Positions 1 through 9,192 of a stretch of DNA of 64,000 nucleotides are shown one piece after another. Positions within the stretch are counted from its first letter, which is position 1; every line of letters starts with the position of its first letter. Under the pieces are notes generated by a model. It worked only from the letters and a program-made list of their open reading frames with translations. It did no database searches and was not told the DNA's origin. Source of the stretch: Clostridium caldaquaticum (GTDB lineage Bacteria; Bacillota; Clostridia; Clostridiales; Clostridiaceae); assembly GCF_023806125.1 (NCBI RefSeq), contig NZ_JAMSKT010000003.1, positions 62,001 to 126,000 of the forward strand. The letters are read 5' to 3'. Made by a program: the position numbers and the translations under genes.

Positions 1-1514
1 ACTATTTGACCTGGCTCTAATTTTTCATCAACAGTATGAGCTTGTACAGGATTGTAGTGAGTACTAAGTTTCTCATCAAGTTTTCTACGAGAAACTCGCA
101 TCTTACCCCATACACCAGGATGAGGTTCTCCAAATACTGTAATTGGAAGCCATTCTCCTTTTGTACTTAGTTTCTGCACGTTAATGAACAAGTCCATATC
201 GTTATAGCTTTCTGCTGCAACCCAAAGACGTAATTTCATGTAACCAGTTAACTCTGTCTCTTCTTCAAAAGTATAGTCAAAAGTAACCTCTCCATCTGCA
301 CTTTCATAAGCTGCCATAGCTTCCTCAGCAACCGGCTGTGCTTTCATTGACATATCTGTAGCATCCAGATACAACTTTTCATACTTTGTACGTTTTAAAG
401 GGAAGTTTTCTTCTGGTCTGTTTATCTGATAACAGTAATTAAAAGCGTCCTGTACTTCTATACGTACTCTTGGAGTAAGCTCCCAGCCGTTTCTTTCAAG
501 TTTAAGATAACGTGCAAAGAAACGTTCAAGTTCTTCCAAATTCTTATTATTATATGCATCCGGCCATTCAAAATCACGATGTGCACGAAGCCACTTCTTG
601 CTGGACTTTATCTTACGGAAAGCATTAATAGAACCTCTTAAATGAAAGTGATTCCAGCAGGCAGTAACATAAACAGGAATTTTTATATTTTCCCAGATTG
701 GATCTTTATCTTTCCAATAAGCACAATTAATAAACGGATATTTTTTTGCATTTTCTGCAGTATTGTCTATATAATTATATCCAACTGCATCACCCATTAC
801 TAAACCTACAAATGTTGTTGCAGGAATTCCTCCCTCATATAAGGATTCACGATACAAGTCGCTTGTACCTTCCCATGGAGCAATACAAGCAAGGTGAGGC
901 GGACATTGGGAAGCAATACGCCATTGAGTCATTGCTACAGCACTGTTTCCGGACAAAGCACATCTTCCATTACACCAAGGCTGCTGAGCTGCCCATTCTA
1001 TAAAGTCATATCCATCACGTCCATCCTGTGAACCAAACTGTATATAGTCACCTTCAGAATGACCAATACCACGTGGATCTACATTTGCTACTGCATAACC
1101 TCTGCGGCACCAATATCCAGGGTCAGGACTTTCAAACTTGGACATATTTGATATAGTTTGAGGTGGTACACCCATAACCTGCCACTCACTTTGTCCTTCA
1201 AACGGACGTTTCCCATAAAAACTCCAGCTTATTATAAGCGGAACCTTTACATCACCAACAGGTTTGTATATGTCAACATAAATAGTAACACCATCTCTCA
1301 TTTTTACCGGCACATCCTGCATGCATTCAATACCATCTTCAGCAATATATGTGCGAATATTAAGCGGAGAAAGGTATTTATAACGGGAACGGGTTTCAGG
1401 ATCCATAGCGTCCAATTCCTCACGGGATGCAGGGCGAACCATCTCAGTCATTATAATATCAACTTGCTCGCCGCACATTTCAACAGTTTTAATAATTTTT
1501 TTTACTTCAGACAT
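1..1514 (-). CDS. CocE/NonD family alpha/beta hydrolase (3' end beyond window)
   Basis: Translation of the minus strand gives 504 codons without a stop, running off the left edge. The start at 1514 is preceded by AGAGGAGG. The protein resembles the X-Pro dipeptidyl-peptidase/CocE/NonD family of serine hydrolases. It has a DPRGIGHSEG motif (about residues 146-155), a nucleophile elbow SGNSAVA with Ser191 as likely nucleophile, and a C-terminal jelly-roll region that starts near residue 370. The GWYD motif of classical CocE, which carries the catalytic Asp, reads CWNHF here (about residues 300), so the acid must come from elsewhere or the fold is a subfamily variant. The family hydrolyses esters or amides; the substrate here is unknown. 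It is transcribed divergently from a TetR regulator with a clear operator between them, so ligand-inducible expression is likely. Confidence 0.85.
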   Translation of the reverse strand, partial: MSEVKKIIKTVEMCGEQVDIIMTEMVRPASREELDAMDPETRSRYKYLSPLNIRTYIAEDGIECMQDVPVKMRDGVTIYVDIYKPVGDVKVPLIISWSFYGKRPFEGQSEWQVMGVPPQTISNMSKFESPDPGYWCRRGYAVANVDPRGIGHSEGDYIQFGSQDGRDGYDFIEWAAQQPWCNGRCALSGNSAVAMTQWRIASQCPPHLACIAPWEGTSDLYRESLYEGGIPATTFVGLVMGDAVGYNYIDNTAENAKKYPFINCAYWKDKDPIWENIKIPVYVTACWNHFHLRGSINAFRKIKSSKKWLRAHRDFEWPDAYNNKNLEELERFFARYLKLERNGWELTPRVRIEVQDAFNYCYQINRPEENFPLKRTKYEKLYLDATDMSMKAQPVAEEAMAAYESADGEVTFDYTFEEETELTGYMKLRLWVAAESYNDMDLFINVQKLSTKGEWLPITVFGEPHPGVWGKMRVSRRKLDEKLSTHYNPVQAHTVDEKLEPGQI

Positions 1515-1679
1515 ATTTTTCCTCCTCTTTATCAAACACAGGGCAGCCATAAAACACTTGGTGCTGCACACCAGTCTGCCCGCAGCAAACTTGAAACATT
1601 AAAAGAAATAAGCTATAATAAATTAATAATTGCTGCTTTTCTTTAAATTCAGTTTATAATAAAATGGTTTACATATATA

Positions 1680-1731
1680 GAACACTTTCTATTCAAAGTG
1701 TTCAATTTAGACATAAAGCGCAAAAGTGTTC
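1680..1731. promoter_or_regulatory. Candidate TetR operator with three half-sites
   Basis: GAACACTTT (1680-1688) and AAAGTGTTC (1695-1703) form a perfect 9-bp inverted repeat with a 6-bp spacer. A third copy, AAAGTGTTC, lies at 1723-1731, 28 bp downstream in direct orientation. The site sits between the divergent hydrolase and the TetR gene, which is where an autoregulating TetR protein would be expected to bind. Binding is inferred from position and symmetry only. Confidence 0.7.
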
Positions 1732-1776
1732 AATTTTTATAGCTGCTTTGCACTATCAGAAAGGAGGCTTTTCATT

Positions 1777-2421
1777 ATGGGCGAATCACGAAATACTGTA
1801 AGCAAAACAAAGAAAAGTGCCCAGACGCAAGCACGTATTATATCTTCTTATTTGTCTTTAATGCAGGAAAAACATTTTGAAAAGATAACTGTAAAAGAAG
1901 TAGTTGATAAAGCAAACATTACCCGTGGTACTTTTTATTTATATTTCAATGATATCTATGAAATGCAGCAATATATCGAAGATGAACTGCTGGCTCATTT
2001 TAATAGCTTCTGTCTGGACGTACAAGAACCTTCCTGTGCCTTGCAATGTAACTTGACAGACTGGGGTTTTTCTCTTAATCCTCCTGCAGCACTTATGCGA
2101 TGGTTTGAGTATTGTAAACAGCATGGAGAAGCAATTAAAGCTCTGCTGGGTTCTTACGGCGATCCGTATTTTGTAATAAAACTGCGAAACCAGATGCGGG
2201 TGTTTGTTAATCAGTTAATGGATAAAGATAATATGCCTCATGATCAGCTTCGTGAATATTATCTTGAAACTTTTGTGGAACTAAACTTTTTACTTGCAAG
2301 ACAATGGCTTAATGAAAGTTCCGAATCTTCCCTTACAATTGAAAGGATGACTACCATTTTAAACACAATAAGAGTGGGTGCAAATACTCTAAGTTATTTT
2401 GAACGTAAGCAAAATAAATGA
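1777..2421 (+). CDS. TetR/AcrR family transcriptional regulator
   Basis: 214-aa protein. The N-terminal TetR helix-turn-helix lies at about residues 20-60, with the typical KITVKEVVDKANITRGTFYLYF segment split across helices 2 and 3. The C-terminal ligand domain is not specific enough to name an inducer. I chose ATG 1777 because AAGGAGG lies 8 nt upstream. A GTG 51 nt further up has no ribosome binding site and would place the start inside the third operator half-site. It is divergent from the CocE-type hydrolase and probably represses it and itself through the palindrome at 1680-1731. Confidence 0.88.
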   Translation: MGESRNTVSKTKKSAQTQARIISSYLSLMQEKHFEKITVKEVVDKANITRGTFYLYFNDIYEMQQYIEDELLAHFNSFCLDVQEPSCALQCNLTDWGFSLNPPAALMRWFEYCKQHGEAIKALLGSYGDPYFVIKLRNQMRVFVNQLMDKDNMPHDQLREYYLETFVELNFLLARQWLNESSESSLTIERMTTILNTIRVGANTLSYFERKQNK

Positions 2422-2462
2422 CGTTTTGTATGGCATATGCTTTTACCATATAAAACGTCATT
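2417..2462. terminator. Bidirectional terminator between TetR and MFS genes
   Basis: AATGACGTTTT at 2417-2427 pairs with AAAACGTCATT at 2452-2462, with an additional inner TATGG/CCATA pairing. It overlaps the TetR stop codon and lies just past the 3' end of the convergent MFS gene, so it can serve both. Confidence 0.7.
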
Positions 2463-2468
2463 CTGATT

Positions 2469-3665
2469 TTAGCTCAGTTCTTCTTTATAACTTTTCTGCT
2501 CATATTTCGTTTTTATAACAGTAATAAGAAAAATTGCCATCATTGCAATAGCTGATATCATAAACTTTTCTTTTACTCCTCCATCAAACACTGAATTAAT
2601 TTGATTTACTATGACCGGAGATAGAGCGTTGCCAAAATTACAAAAGGCAAACACAATTGCAATACCTATAGATAGGTTTTGTTCTGTTAGATATTCTGAT
2701 ACAAGAAATGATAGTGATGGTGCAAATATTCCAAGGGCGAAACCTACCAAAAATCCACCAACACAAATAACTGATAAATTGCCAGCTATGGAGATTAACC
2801 CAAGTCCTATGGCTGCCATTACTACTGAAAACGAAATTATATACTTATTAAATACTGACAATGTCTTCTTTAATGTAATCCCTGCAAGTATACCACCTAA
2901 AGTGCTGAACGTAGATGCAGTACTAGCTTGCACAGTACTTCCAAGCTTTTGTTCAGCTACATATAGGGATATGTTTGTATTATAAGTATTAATGAAGATA
3001 CATAAAAGAAAACCTATAACAGCAAGATAGAAAACATTTATCCCAATATTGTTATTGTCAGCTTTATTAATCTTTTCTTCAATTCTCCCCCGTGGGAGCA
3101 ATAACGCAACTGCTAATATTGCGGGTAAAGTAATTAGATAGGAGCCATATGCAAATTTCCAGCCAATTCTAGAAAACTGTCCTCCTAGAATACTGAAAAT
3201 CATTGCTCCTGAATTTACTACCGCAGCCTGTATTCCCATTAAACTGCCTCGTTCTTCTCCATCAAAGTATTCACAAATCAAGGCTGAAGTAGCAGGAATC
3301 AGTGCACCCATACCAATTCCTATAAAACAGCTTGCAATTATTAAAAAGACTATATTGCTGGAAACAATCAGTGGAATACAGCCCCCAAAAAATACAGCCC
3401 CAATTGAAAACATTATAATAGTTTTCTTAGTAAATGTTGAGGCTAACCTTCCCGCTAAAAGTGAAAAAGGTACAGTCATTAGCTGTGATATGGTTATAAG
3501 CATCTGTATAATAGACACGCTTACATTAGGAAAGCTTGCTGAAATATCAGCAAGAGCAGGGGCTATAGCTATATTAGAGGACATAAATAAGCATCCTGTC
3601 AAAATTCCAATTTTGATTTTTGTCAAACTAACTTTTTTTAAGACCTTTTCAGTTGGATTAATCAT
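2469..3665 (-). CDS. MFS transporter, drug/metabolite exporter type
   Basis: 398-aa integral membrane protein with about 12 hydrophobic segments arranged in two halves. The start is supported by GGAG about 8 nt upstream of ATG. A GRLASTFTKK segment near residue 75 is the usual cytoplasmic loop 2-3 motif of the major facilitator superfamily (G-x-L-a-d-r-x-g-r-k). Such proteins move small solutes by proton antiport or symport; nothing visible fixes the substrate. It is transcribed towards the TetR gene, with a terminator on either side, so it is probably monocistronic. Confidence 0.8.
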   Translation of the reverse strand: MINPTEKVLKKVSLTKIKIGILTGCLFMSSNIAIAPALADISASFPNVSVSIIQMLITISQLMTVPFSLLAGRLASTFTKKTIIMFSIGAVFFGGCIPLIVSSNIVFLIIASCFIGIGMGALIPATSALICEYFDGEERGSLMGIQAAVVNSGAMIFSILGGQFSRIGWKFAYGSYLITLPAILAVALLLPRGRIEEKINKADNNNIGINVFYLAVIGFLLCIFINTYNTNISLYVAEQKLGSTVQASTASTFSTLGGILAGITLKKTLSVFNKYIISFSVVMAAIGLGLISIAGNLSVICVGGFLVGFALGIFAPSLSFLVSEYLTEQNLSIGIAIVFAFCNFGNALSPVIVNQINSVFDGGVKEKFMISAIAMMAIFLITVIKTKYEQKSYKEELS

Positions 3666-3682
3666 AATATCTCCTATAACTT

Positions 3683-3723
3683 AAAACTTCGGGCAAAATT
3701 CCTTAACATTCACCCGAAGTTTT
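3683..3723 (-). terminator. Terminator of deglycosidase module 1
   Basis: AAAACTTCGGG (3683-3693) and CCCGAAGTTTT (3713-3723) form a perfect 11-bp stem ending in a T stretch on the minus strand, directly downstream of the TIM-barrel gene 3736-4698. Confidence 0.75.
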
Positions 3724-3735
3724 CAATTCTGTTTA

Positions 3736-4698
3736 TTATCCTAGTATTTTTTTATTTAATGCCACATATCTCTGAAGCTGTACAGCAGAATCTATAGTTT
3801 CATCAAAATGATGTCCTTCGTATTCACTGGCAATATAACCGTTATAACCAAGATCTCTTATTGTTGTAAGGATCTCCTCGTATGGAATACATGGATCATG
3901 TTCTCCATCTGCAAGGTAGTAGAACTTTCCGTGAATATAGAAAACACAATCTATAATATCTTTAAGCTGTTCAATACGAGCAGGTGCACTGAATTTATGA
4001 TAAATTTCTTCAGCAACATGTTTTTCTATCTCTAAAAGATCATCTTTAAGTACTTCCTCTAGAGGTACATTCTGATCATGCTTTTTAATAATCTCATTTA
4101 ATTTATCTTCTCTGCATCCAAAGGAAATAGATTGGTTTATATATAGCTGGTGCGGTCTTTTCTGGAATATACTGAAATCAGGAACAAAGCCTAAAACTCC
4201 CTTGCCTTCCCCCTTCATTATTTCAAAGAATTCCTTCCAAACTGGAACGTCTGGGTGATGAGGGTGATGCATTTCTATTGTAAGCTTTACACCAAGCTGT
4301 TTACAGTATGGTATCATTGCTCTGAATATCTTTGGTGATATAGCGTGCTGAGTTCTAACCATTGGGAACCCGGCTTTTTTAGCGTATATTAAATCATTAA
4401 GCGTATACTGGATTATTTCTTCCTCTGTTAAATCACGGTCGCTTCTTATACCCATGTCTATATATGCACTCCAGCACACTGGTGTTAATTCATATTTAGC
4501 AAGTAAACCTTTAAATTCTTCTATCCATTCATCTGACAGATAAGGATACTCTGGAGCCATTTGTGCCGGTATCATTTCAATACCTTCAAAACCAAGTTCC
4601 TTTACCTTTTTTAATAAACCTTCCAAATCTAATTGTTCTGATATATATTCTGTTGAAAAGCTGTAAAGTGATACACCAAGCTTTATTTTATTCTCCAT
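3736..4698 (-). CDS. C-glycoside deglycosidase alpha-subunit-like TIM barrel (module 1)
   Basis: 320-aa sugar phosphate isomerase/epimerase (AP endonuclease 2-like, xylose isomerase-type TIM barrel) protein. Putative divalent-metal ligands are Glu142 (in IEMHH), Asp174 (in FVPDF), His256 (in IHGKF) and Glu292 (in SEYEG). His144, two residues after Glu142, sits where a general base would be expected. The same motifs recur in the three other alpha-like proteins of this window. It lies 18 bp downstream of a beta-subunit-family gene, the arrangement of known C-glycoside deglycosidases such as DgpBC, in which the complex breaks the C-C bond of a 3-oxo C-glycoside. The function is inferred from family and pairing; a plain epimerase role remains possible. 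Confidence 0.75.
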   Translation of the reverse strand: MENKIKLGVSLYSFSTEYISEQLDLEGLLKKVKELGFEGIEMIPAQMAPEYPYLSDEWIEEFKGLLAKYELTPVCWSAYIDMGIRSDRDLTEEEIIQYTLNDLIYAKKAGFPMVRTQHAISPKIFRAMIPYCKQLGVKLTIEMHHPHHPDVPVWKEFFEIMKGEGKGVLGFVPDFSIFQKRPHQLYINQSISFGCREDKLNEIIKKHDQNVPLEEVLKDDLLEIEKHVAEEIYHKFSAPARIEQLKDIIDCVFYIHGKFYYLADGEHDPCIPYEEILTTIRDLGYNGYIASEYEGHHFDETIDSAVQLQRYVALNKKILG

Positions 4699-4716
4699 TT
4701 TATGTACTCCTTTCTG

Positions 4717-5133
4717 TTATATAGCATTAAGTGTTTTAGTTACATTGCTGTCTAATACTAGATACTGGCCGAAATATCCTGTATAAGGAACTCTGTGCTT
4801 CATAAATACGTTTACCTGATGCTCACCGCTTGTAATTCCTCCATCCTTTAATACTAAGATAGTAGCCTTGTCTCTAACAAACCAATATTCCTTAAATAAC
4901 TCAGGAAGTTCATCAATTAAAAACTGTTTTCCATTCAGGTAGAATAAAACATCTTTCTTATCAATTTTTTCTCCATCTATCTGAAACTCCAGTTGTTCAA
5001 TACAACTTAAAAATGCTCCACGGTATGATGGATATTTTATCTTGAACTCATAACCTATAGTTACGCCTTCAACTACTACATTAGTGATTTCATCGTCACA
5101 AATAAGTATTTTATTATAAGCCTGAAAATCCAT
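4717..5133 (-). CDS. C-glycoside deglycosidase beta-subunit family protein (module 1)
   Basis: 138-aa soluble protein of the family formerly called DUF6379, now C-glycoside deglycosidase beta subunit. Recognisable features shared with the other copies in this window are a YRG motif near residue 38 (SYRGAFLSC), an acidic DGE turn near 54, and a GG-x-(S/T)-x-G-x-H motif near residue 100 (GGITSGEH). In characterised complexes the beta subunit packs on the TIM-barrel alpha subunit and helps shape the active site. The gene is first in a two-gene operon with the alpha-like gene. Its promoter lies between 5134 and 5263, next to two RpiR regulator genes. Confidence 0.78.
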   Translation of the reverse strand: MDFQAYNKILICDDEITNVVVEGVTIGYEFKIKYPSYRGAFLSCIEQLEFQIDGEKIDKKDVLFYLNGKQFLIDELPELFKEYWFVRDKATILVLKDGGITSGEHQVNVFMKHRVPYTGYFGQYLVLDSNVTKTLNAI

Positions 5134-5263
5134 ATTATCTCTCCTTGCCTTGTACTTTTTATGTTTCTGCTTCTTAAATTAATTTTATCATTTACTTAGC
5201 TTTTTTTAGACATCCATATGGGAGTAAAAGTTTCAGAATATAATTATTAGTTTCTAAAAACAA

Positions 5264-5292
5264 AACAAGGTTTCAAAATCTGAAACCTTGTT
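5264..5292 (-). terminator. Terminator of RpiR gene
   Basis: AACAAGGTTTCA (5264-5275) and TGAAACCTTGTT (5281-5292) form a perfect 12-bp stem with a 5-nt loop, followed on the minus strand by TTTGTTTTTAG. It overlaps the RpiR stop codon and insulates the downstream deglycosidase operon. Confidence 0.85.
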
Positions 5293-6067
5293 AATCCAAA
5301 TACATGCTTCTATATTGTATTGATAACAAACTTAAAAACATCTGCAATATATACATATCTATAAGATGAAGCTCCCCTTCAAAGGTAAAACTTAAGTCTG
5401 CCTTTTTTAAAATGGAAAAATGTTTAGTATCTGTAATTACACATAGCTTAGCTCCACGTTCTTTTATGGCTGTAATAGTTTTATCAACGGCAGAACTTTC
5501 AATACATTTTGGTATAACTAAAATAACTATGCATTGCTTGTCTAATGTTTGTGCATTTTCAAACTGGCTTTTATCATCATTATAAACATCACATATAATA
5601 CCGCTCATAAATAAATCTGACTGAAGATAAAACTCTGCAAAATTAACTCCGTAGGTATAGATACTAACCCTTTTGCTTCTATGAATCTCTTCAGCTAATC
5701 TTCTAAGCTGAGCTTTATCAATTTGTTTCCTGAAATTGACTATTAAATTTTCAAGAGTGTTTAAAAATGCCTCCTGCAAATCTTCCTTTTCTTCTATTTC
5801 CTCCATTTTGATATATCTATTAAGATGTTCATATTTTTTAACACAGTCCGACAAATCTTTTTGAAAGTAAGTATAATTCTTATACCCTAATTTTTTTACA
5901 AGACGGCTTATTGTTGCTGGAGACGTAAAACACATATTTGCAAGATCATATATATTATAATTTTCAACTTTATCTAAATTAGTTAATATATTGCGTAATA
6001 CAGAATGAAACATATTATCTTCAGGGGTATTGTTATAAAACGCAATTATATTTTCAAGACCGGTCAT
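5291..6067 (-). CDS. MurR/RpiR family transcriptional regulator
   Basis: 258 aa. The N-terminal HTH_6 domain covers about residues 1-77, with the recognition segment SPATISRLVKKLGY near 49-62. A degenerate SIS sugar-isomerase-like domain follows from about residue 105. RpiR regulators sense sugar phosphates or amino sugars. GGAGG lies 8 nt before ATG 6067. It is divergent from, and clearly paralogous to, the next gene (YNNTxEDN, YDLA and KLGY positions match), and it ends next to deglycosidase module 1, which it may control. Confidence 0.85.
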   Translation of the reverse strand: MTGLENIIAFYNNTPEDNMFHSVLRNILTNLDKVENYNIYDLANMCFTSPATISRLVKKLGYKNYTYFQKDLSDCVKKYEHLNRYIKMEEIEEKEDLQEAFLNTLENLIVNFRKQIDKAQLRRLAEEIHRSKRVSIYTYGVNFAEFYLQSDLFMSGIICDVYNDDKSQFENAQTLDKQCIVILVIPKCIESSAVDKTITAIKERGAKLCVITDTKHFSILKKADLSFTFEGELHLIDMYILQMFLSLLSIQYRSMYLD

Positions 6068-6206
6068 AAGCTACACCTCCAAATGCTATATCTATATTAT
6101 ATCCTCTAAAAAATGCTGTAAGCAATATAAATATATGATATAATAAAAAAGGATTTCAGCTGATAAAGTTAATTAGTCTCATAAGATAATTTAGAGGTGA
6201 AAACAT

Positions 6207-6989
6207 ATGAATATACTAAACAATTTATTCTCATTATATAATAATACTGAAGAAGATAATATATATCATATTGCAATTAAAAATCTGCTTAAGCATTTCG
6301 ATGAAGTAGAAAATTGCACTATATATGATTTAGCAGAAATATGTTCAGTTTCGAAATCCACCATAGGCAGACTTATACAAAAATTAGGATACAGCAATTT
6401 ATCTGAATTCAGACATGATATTAAGCTGATACATCAAAAATATACATATTTTAATCGTATTTTGCCTGCAGAAATGCTCCAGTCAGATGAAATGATAGTT
6501 ATATCATATATTGAAAACATGAAAAACATCTTAACAGATTTAGAAAAAAACATTAATATTGCAGAACTATCCAAAATTGTTGATGCCATGCACGAAGCAA
6601 AAATAATAAAATTTTACCCTGGAGGCAAAGTTTTTGCTGAAATTGCTCTGCAGATTAATCTTACAATAGATAATAAAGAGACACTTGCGCTTTCCAGATA
6701 CGCTGAACAGCTTGAGGATGTAAAAAATCTTGATAATTCCTGTGTCGTGTTTATTACCGGCTTTGATATACCCAACTCAGTGGATATGATGCCCATATTT
6801 AAGGGAGCTTATGAGCGCGGTGCCAGAATTGTACTCTTAACAGATACAACTAAATCTCAGTATCAGAAATACTCAGAGTTTACCATAGTTTTAAAAGGAC
6901 TTCCAACTATGATGCGCTCCTATGGTTCTCTTATGCACCTTGATATACTCAGCGAGTTATATAGAAGGAAATATATTGATAGTAAATAG
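6207..6989 (+). CDS. MurR/RpiR family transcriptional regulator, paralogue of the preceding gene
   Basis: 260 aa, with the same architecture as its divergent neighbour: HTH at about residues 1-75 (SKSTIGRLIQKLGY near 48-61) and a SIS-like C-terminal half with weak sugar-binding signature. TTAGAGGTG precedes ATG 6207. TATAAT at 6139-6144 with TGTAAG 16 bp upstream is a plausible promoter. The two regulators could form heteromers or read different sugar signals. Targets are unknown; nearby PatB and deglycosidase genes are candidates. Confidence 0.83.
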   Translation: MNILNNLFSLYNNTEEDNIYHIAIKNLLKHFDEVENCTIYDLAEICSVSKSTIGRLIQKLGYSNLSEFRHDIKLIHQKYTYFNRILPAEMLQSDEMIVISYIENMKNILTDLEKNINIAELSKIVDAMHEAKIIKFYPGGKVFAEIALQINLTIDNKETLALSRYAEQLEDVKNLDNSCVVFITGFDIPNSVDMMPIFKGAYERGARIVLLTDTTKSQYQKYSEFTIVLKGLPTMMRSYGSLMHLDILSELYRRKYIDSK

Positions 6990-6996
6990 CTAAAAA

Positions 6997-7023
6997 CCAT
7001 GGAAATTAGAGCAGTTTCCATGG
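6997..7023 (+). terminator. Terminator of second RpiR gene
   Basis: CCATGGAAA (6997-7005) and TTTCCATGG (7015-7023), followed by TCTTTTTAT on the plus strand just after the RpiR stop. Minus-strand symmetry means it may also end the convergent patB-like transcript. Confidence 0.8.
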
Positions 7024-7034
7024 TCTTTTTATAA

Positions 7035-8207
7035 TTATTCATTATTCATTAAATATAATTTAATCCCCTTTTCCAATCGTTTTAATCCATCTAACAATCG
7101 TTCTCTTGGACAGGCAATATTCATTCTTATAAATGTTTTGCCATTAGGTCCATATTCTTCTCCATCAGTTACATATAAACCAGTATTTTCTCTTATAAAA
7201 CTAGTCAATTTAGCACTTCTTGAACATACTTTTGAGCAGTCTATCCACAATAAATAAGTAGCCCGTGATGGAACAACATAGAGATTTGGAATATTCTCTC
7301 TTATAAAATTATTTACTGTATTCTTATTTTCCTTAATATATTCTCTTAATTCATCCAGCCACTCTTCACCTTTAGTATATGCAGCAACTAAAGCTGTAAC
7401 TGCAAAGCTATTAGGTTCTGCTATCTCGTCTGTATTTATTCCTCGATTAACTTTATGACGAAGCCTTTCATCAGGAACAACAATACAGGCTGTCTGCAGT
7501 CCTGCTATATTAAATGTTTTTGTAGGTGCTATACATGTAATGCTGTTTTTAAGGCATTTTTCTGATACGCTTGCAAATGGTATATATTCATGACCAGGTT
7601 CAACCAGGTCGCAGTGTATTTCATCTGATAAAACTAAAACATTATGCTTATAACATAACTCTCCAATTCTTTCTAAAGTTTCTTTATCCCATAGTTTTCC
7701 AATAGGATTATGAGGATTGCATAAAATCATTAAAGTTGTTTGAGGTAAAGCAAGCTTTTTTTCTAAATCATCAAAATCAATATGATATTCTTGTCCATCA
7801 TAAACTAAATCACTTGATAAAACATGTCTTCCGTTATTCAATATGGAATTATAAAAAATATTATAAACTGGTGATTGAATTAATACATTTTCACCAACTG
7901 TTGTCACTTTCCTTACTATTGAAGAAACTGCAGGAACAACTCCAGTGCAAAACATCATCCAATCCTTTTCTATTTTAAAGTGATGTCGTTTATCCCACCA
8001 ATTAGCAATAGCCTGAAAAAACTCATGGGGAACAATATTGTAGCCGAAAATTCCATGATTGGCTCTTTTTAAAATAGCTTCAATTATTTCCGGAGCTGTT
8101 TGAAAATCCATATCAGCAACCCACATGGGAAGCTCATTTTCTTTTACGTCCCACTTTAAAGAATTAGTATTTCTGCGATTTGTCATTAATGAAAAATTAT
8201 ACTTCAC
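7035..8207 (-). CDS. patB: PatB/MalY-type PLP-dependent C-S lyase or aminotransferase
   Basis: 390-aa fold-type I PLP enzyme of the MalY/PatB subgroup. Lys230 in APTKTFNIAGLQ is the expected Schiff-base lysine. Asp195 in SDEIHCD pairs with the pyridine nitrogen, and CNPHNPIG (about 163-170) and the terminal RMNIACPRE segment give the carboxylate-binding Arg. The family cleaves cystathionine or cysteine S-conjugates to pyruvate, ammonia and a thiol; some members act as aminotransferases. There is no obvious operon partner; its 3' end converges on the RpiR gene across a shared hairpin. Confidence 0.85.
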   Translation of the reverse strand: MKYNFSLMTNRRNTNSLKWDVKENELPMWVADMDFQTAPEIIEAILKRANHGIFGYNIVPHEFFQAIANWWDKRHHFKIEKDWMMFCTGVVPAVSSIVRKVTTVGENVLIQSPVYNIFYNSILNNGRHVLSSDLVYDGQEYHIDFDDLEKKLALPQTTLMILCNPHNPIGKLWDKETLERIGELCYKHNVLVLSDEIHCDLVEPGHEYIPFASVSEKCLKNSITCIAPTKTFNIAGLQTACIVVPDERLRHKVNRGINTDEIAEPNSFAVTALVAAYTKGEEWLDELREYIKENKNTVNNFIRENIPNLYVVPSRATYLLWIDCSKVCSRSAKLTSFIRENTGLYVTDGEEYGPNGKTFIRMNIACPRERLLDGLKRLEKGIKLYLMNNE

Positions 8208-8279
8208 AATTATCTTCCTTTCCGTAATTTATCATTAATTAAATTATATTAACATCTTATGTAATAAAATAGTATACTT

Positions 8280-9125
8280 TTAATAATCTTCTAAAGTTAT
8301 AATTTTAGTCTGTTCCGGATTAATTTTAGTTTCGTCCAATATAAGCTCTCCAATACTTTTGGCTTTAATAATTCCACTGATTGGATTCATCACACTGTCA
8401 ATATTTGATATAACCTCTGCATTAACTGTAGAATACTCAAAAGCAAGTGTAGTATTTAATAATTTACAGTTTTTAAGTACAAGATTTTCTATGTAACAAA
8501 GTCCCTGCAAACTGTCAATAGTACAATTAATAAAAGTTAGATTTTTTGAATTCCATCCTAAATATTCACCAATAATTAATGAATCATACACAACAACATC
8601 TTCGCAGTTCCAAAATGCATCTTTAGAAAGCATTTTAGCATTATAAATTTCAATATTTTTGCAGCCGTCAAATGCATAATTTCCAGTTAAATGAAAGTTA
8701 TTTGCTTTAATATTTTTGCTGTTCATGCCGAAGTAGTCACCTCTGGCTGTTACATTTGTTAATTTTATTCCTTCGCAATTCCATAGCGTTTCTTGAGATA
8801 TAGGCATACTTACATTTTCTAAAGTAATATTTTTAGATCTTCTGAAAGTTTTTGGAGCTTCAATTGTACTTTCTTTTATATTAATATTTTTTGTATACCA
8901 AATTCCTGAACGTGCTGTTTCTAATAAAGTTGAGTTTAAAACAGTAACATCAGAACAATACCATAGTGGATATTTCCACTTAAAAATACTGTTTTCAATT
9001 ATTAAGTTTTCACTTTCTTTTAATGGAGACTCCCCCTCAGCAAAGGTACAATCTATTATTTTTAAATCTTTGCTTTTAAAAAGAGCTCTTTCTCCTGTTA
9101 AATATTTTTGCTGAACTAATTCCAT
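8280..9125 (-). CDS. DUF3737 family right-handed beta-helix protein
   Basis: 281 aa made almost entirely of repeating strand-turn units with N-[IL]-x-[IL] ladders and recurring FW/YC/WNCE/WNSKN turns (for example WNCEGIKLTN, WNCEDVVVYD, WNSKNLTFIN). This is the pattern of a parallel beta-helix, and the sequence matches the DUF3737 family. No signal peptide is visible, so it is probably cytoplasmic. The biochemical function of the family is not established; the fold suggests carbohydrate binding. It is flanked by patB on one side and a strong terminator on the other. Confidence 0.8.
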   Translation of the reverse strand: MELVQQKYLTGERALFKSKDLKIIDCTFAEGESPLKESENLIIENSIFKWKYPLWYCSDVTVLNSTLLETARSGIWYTKNINIKESTIEAPKTFRRSKNITLENVSMPISQETLWNCEGIKLTNVTARGDYFGMNSKNIKANNFHLTGNYAFDGCKNIEIYNAKMLSKDAFWNCEDVVVYDSLIIGEYLGWNSKNLTFINCTIDSLQGLCYIENLVLKNCKLLNTTLAFEYSTVNAEVISNIDSVMNPISGIIKAKSIGELILDETKINPEQTKIITLEDY

Positions 9126-9192
9126 ATATATTTAACCTCCATAATTTTCAATACTTTATGTTTTTTAATTGACTACATCTTATCTTTTTTCA

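Noticed and set aside
746-1646. Plus-strand open frames of 85 and 162 codons opposite the CocE-type hydrolase
   Set aside because: They lie antisense to a well-supported coding frame with family motifs, have no ribosome binding site and show low-complexity composition.
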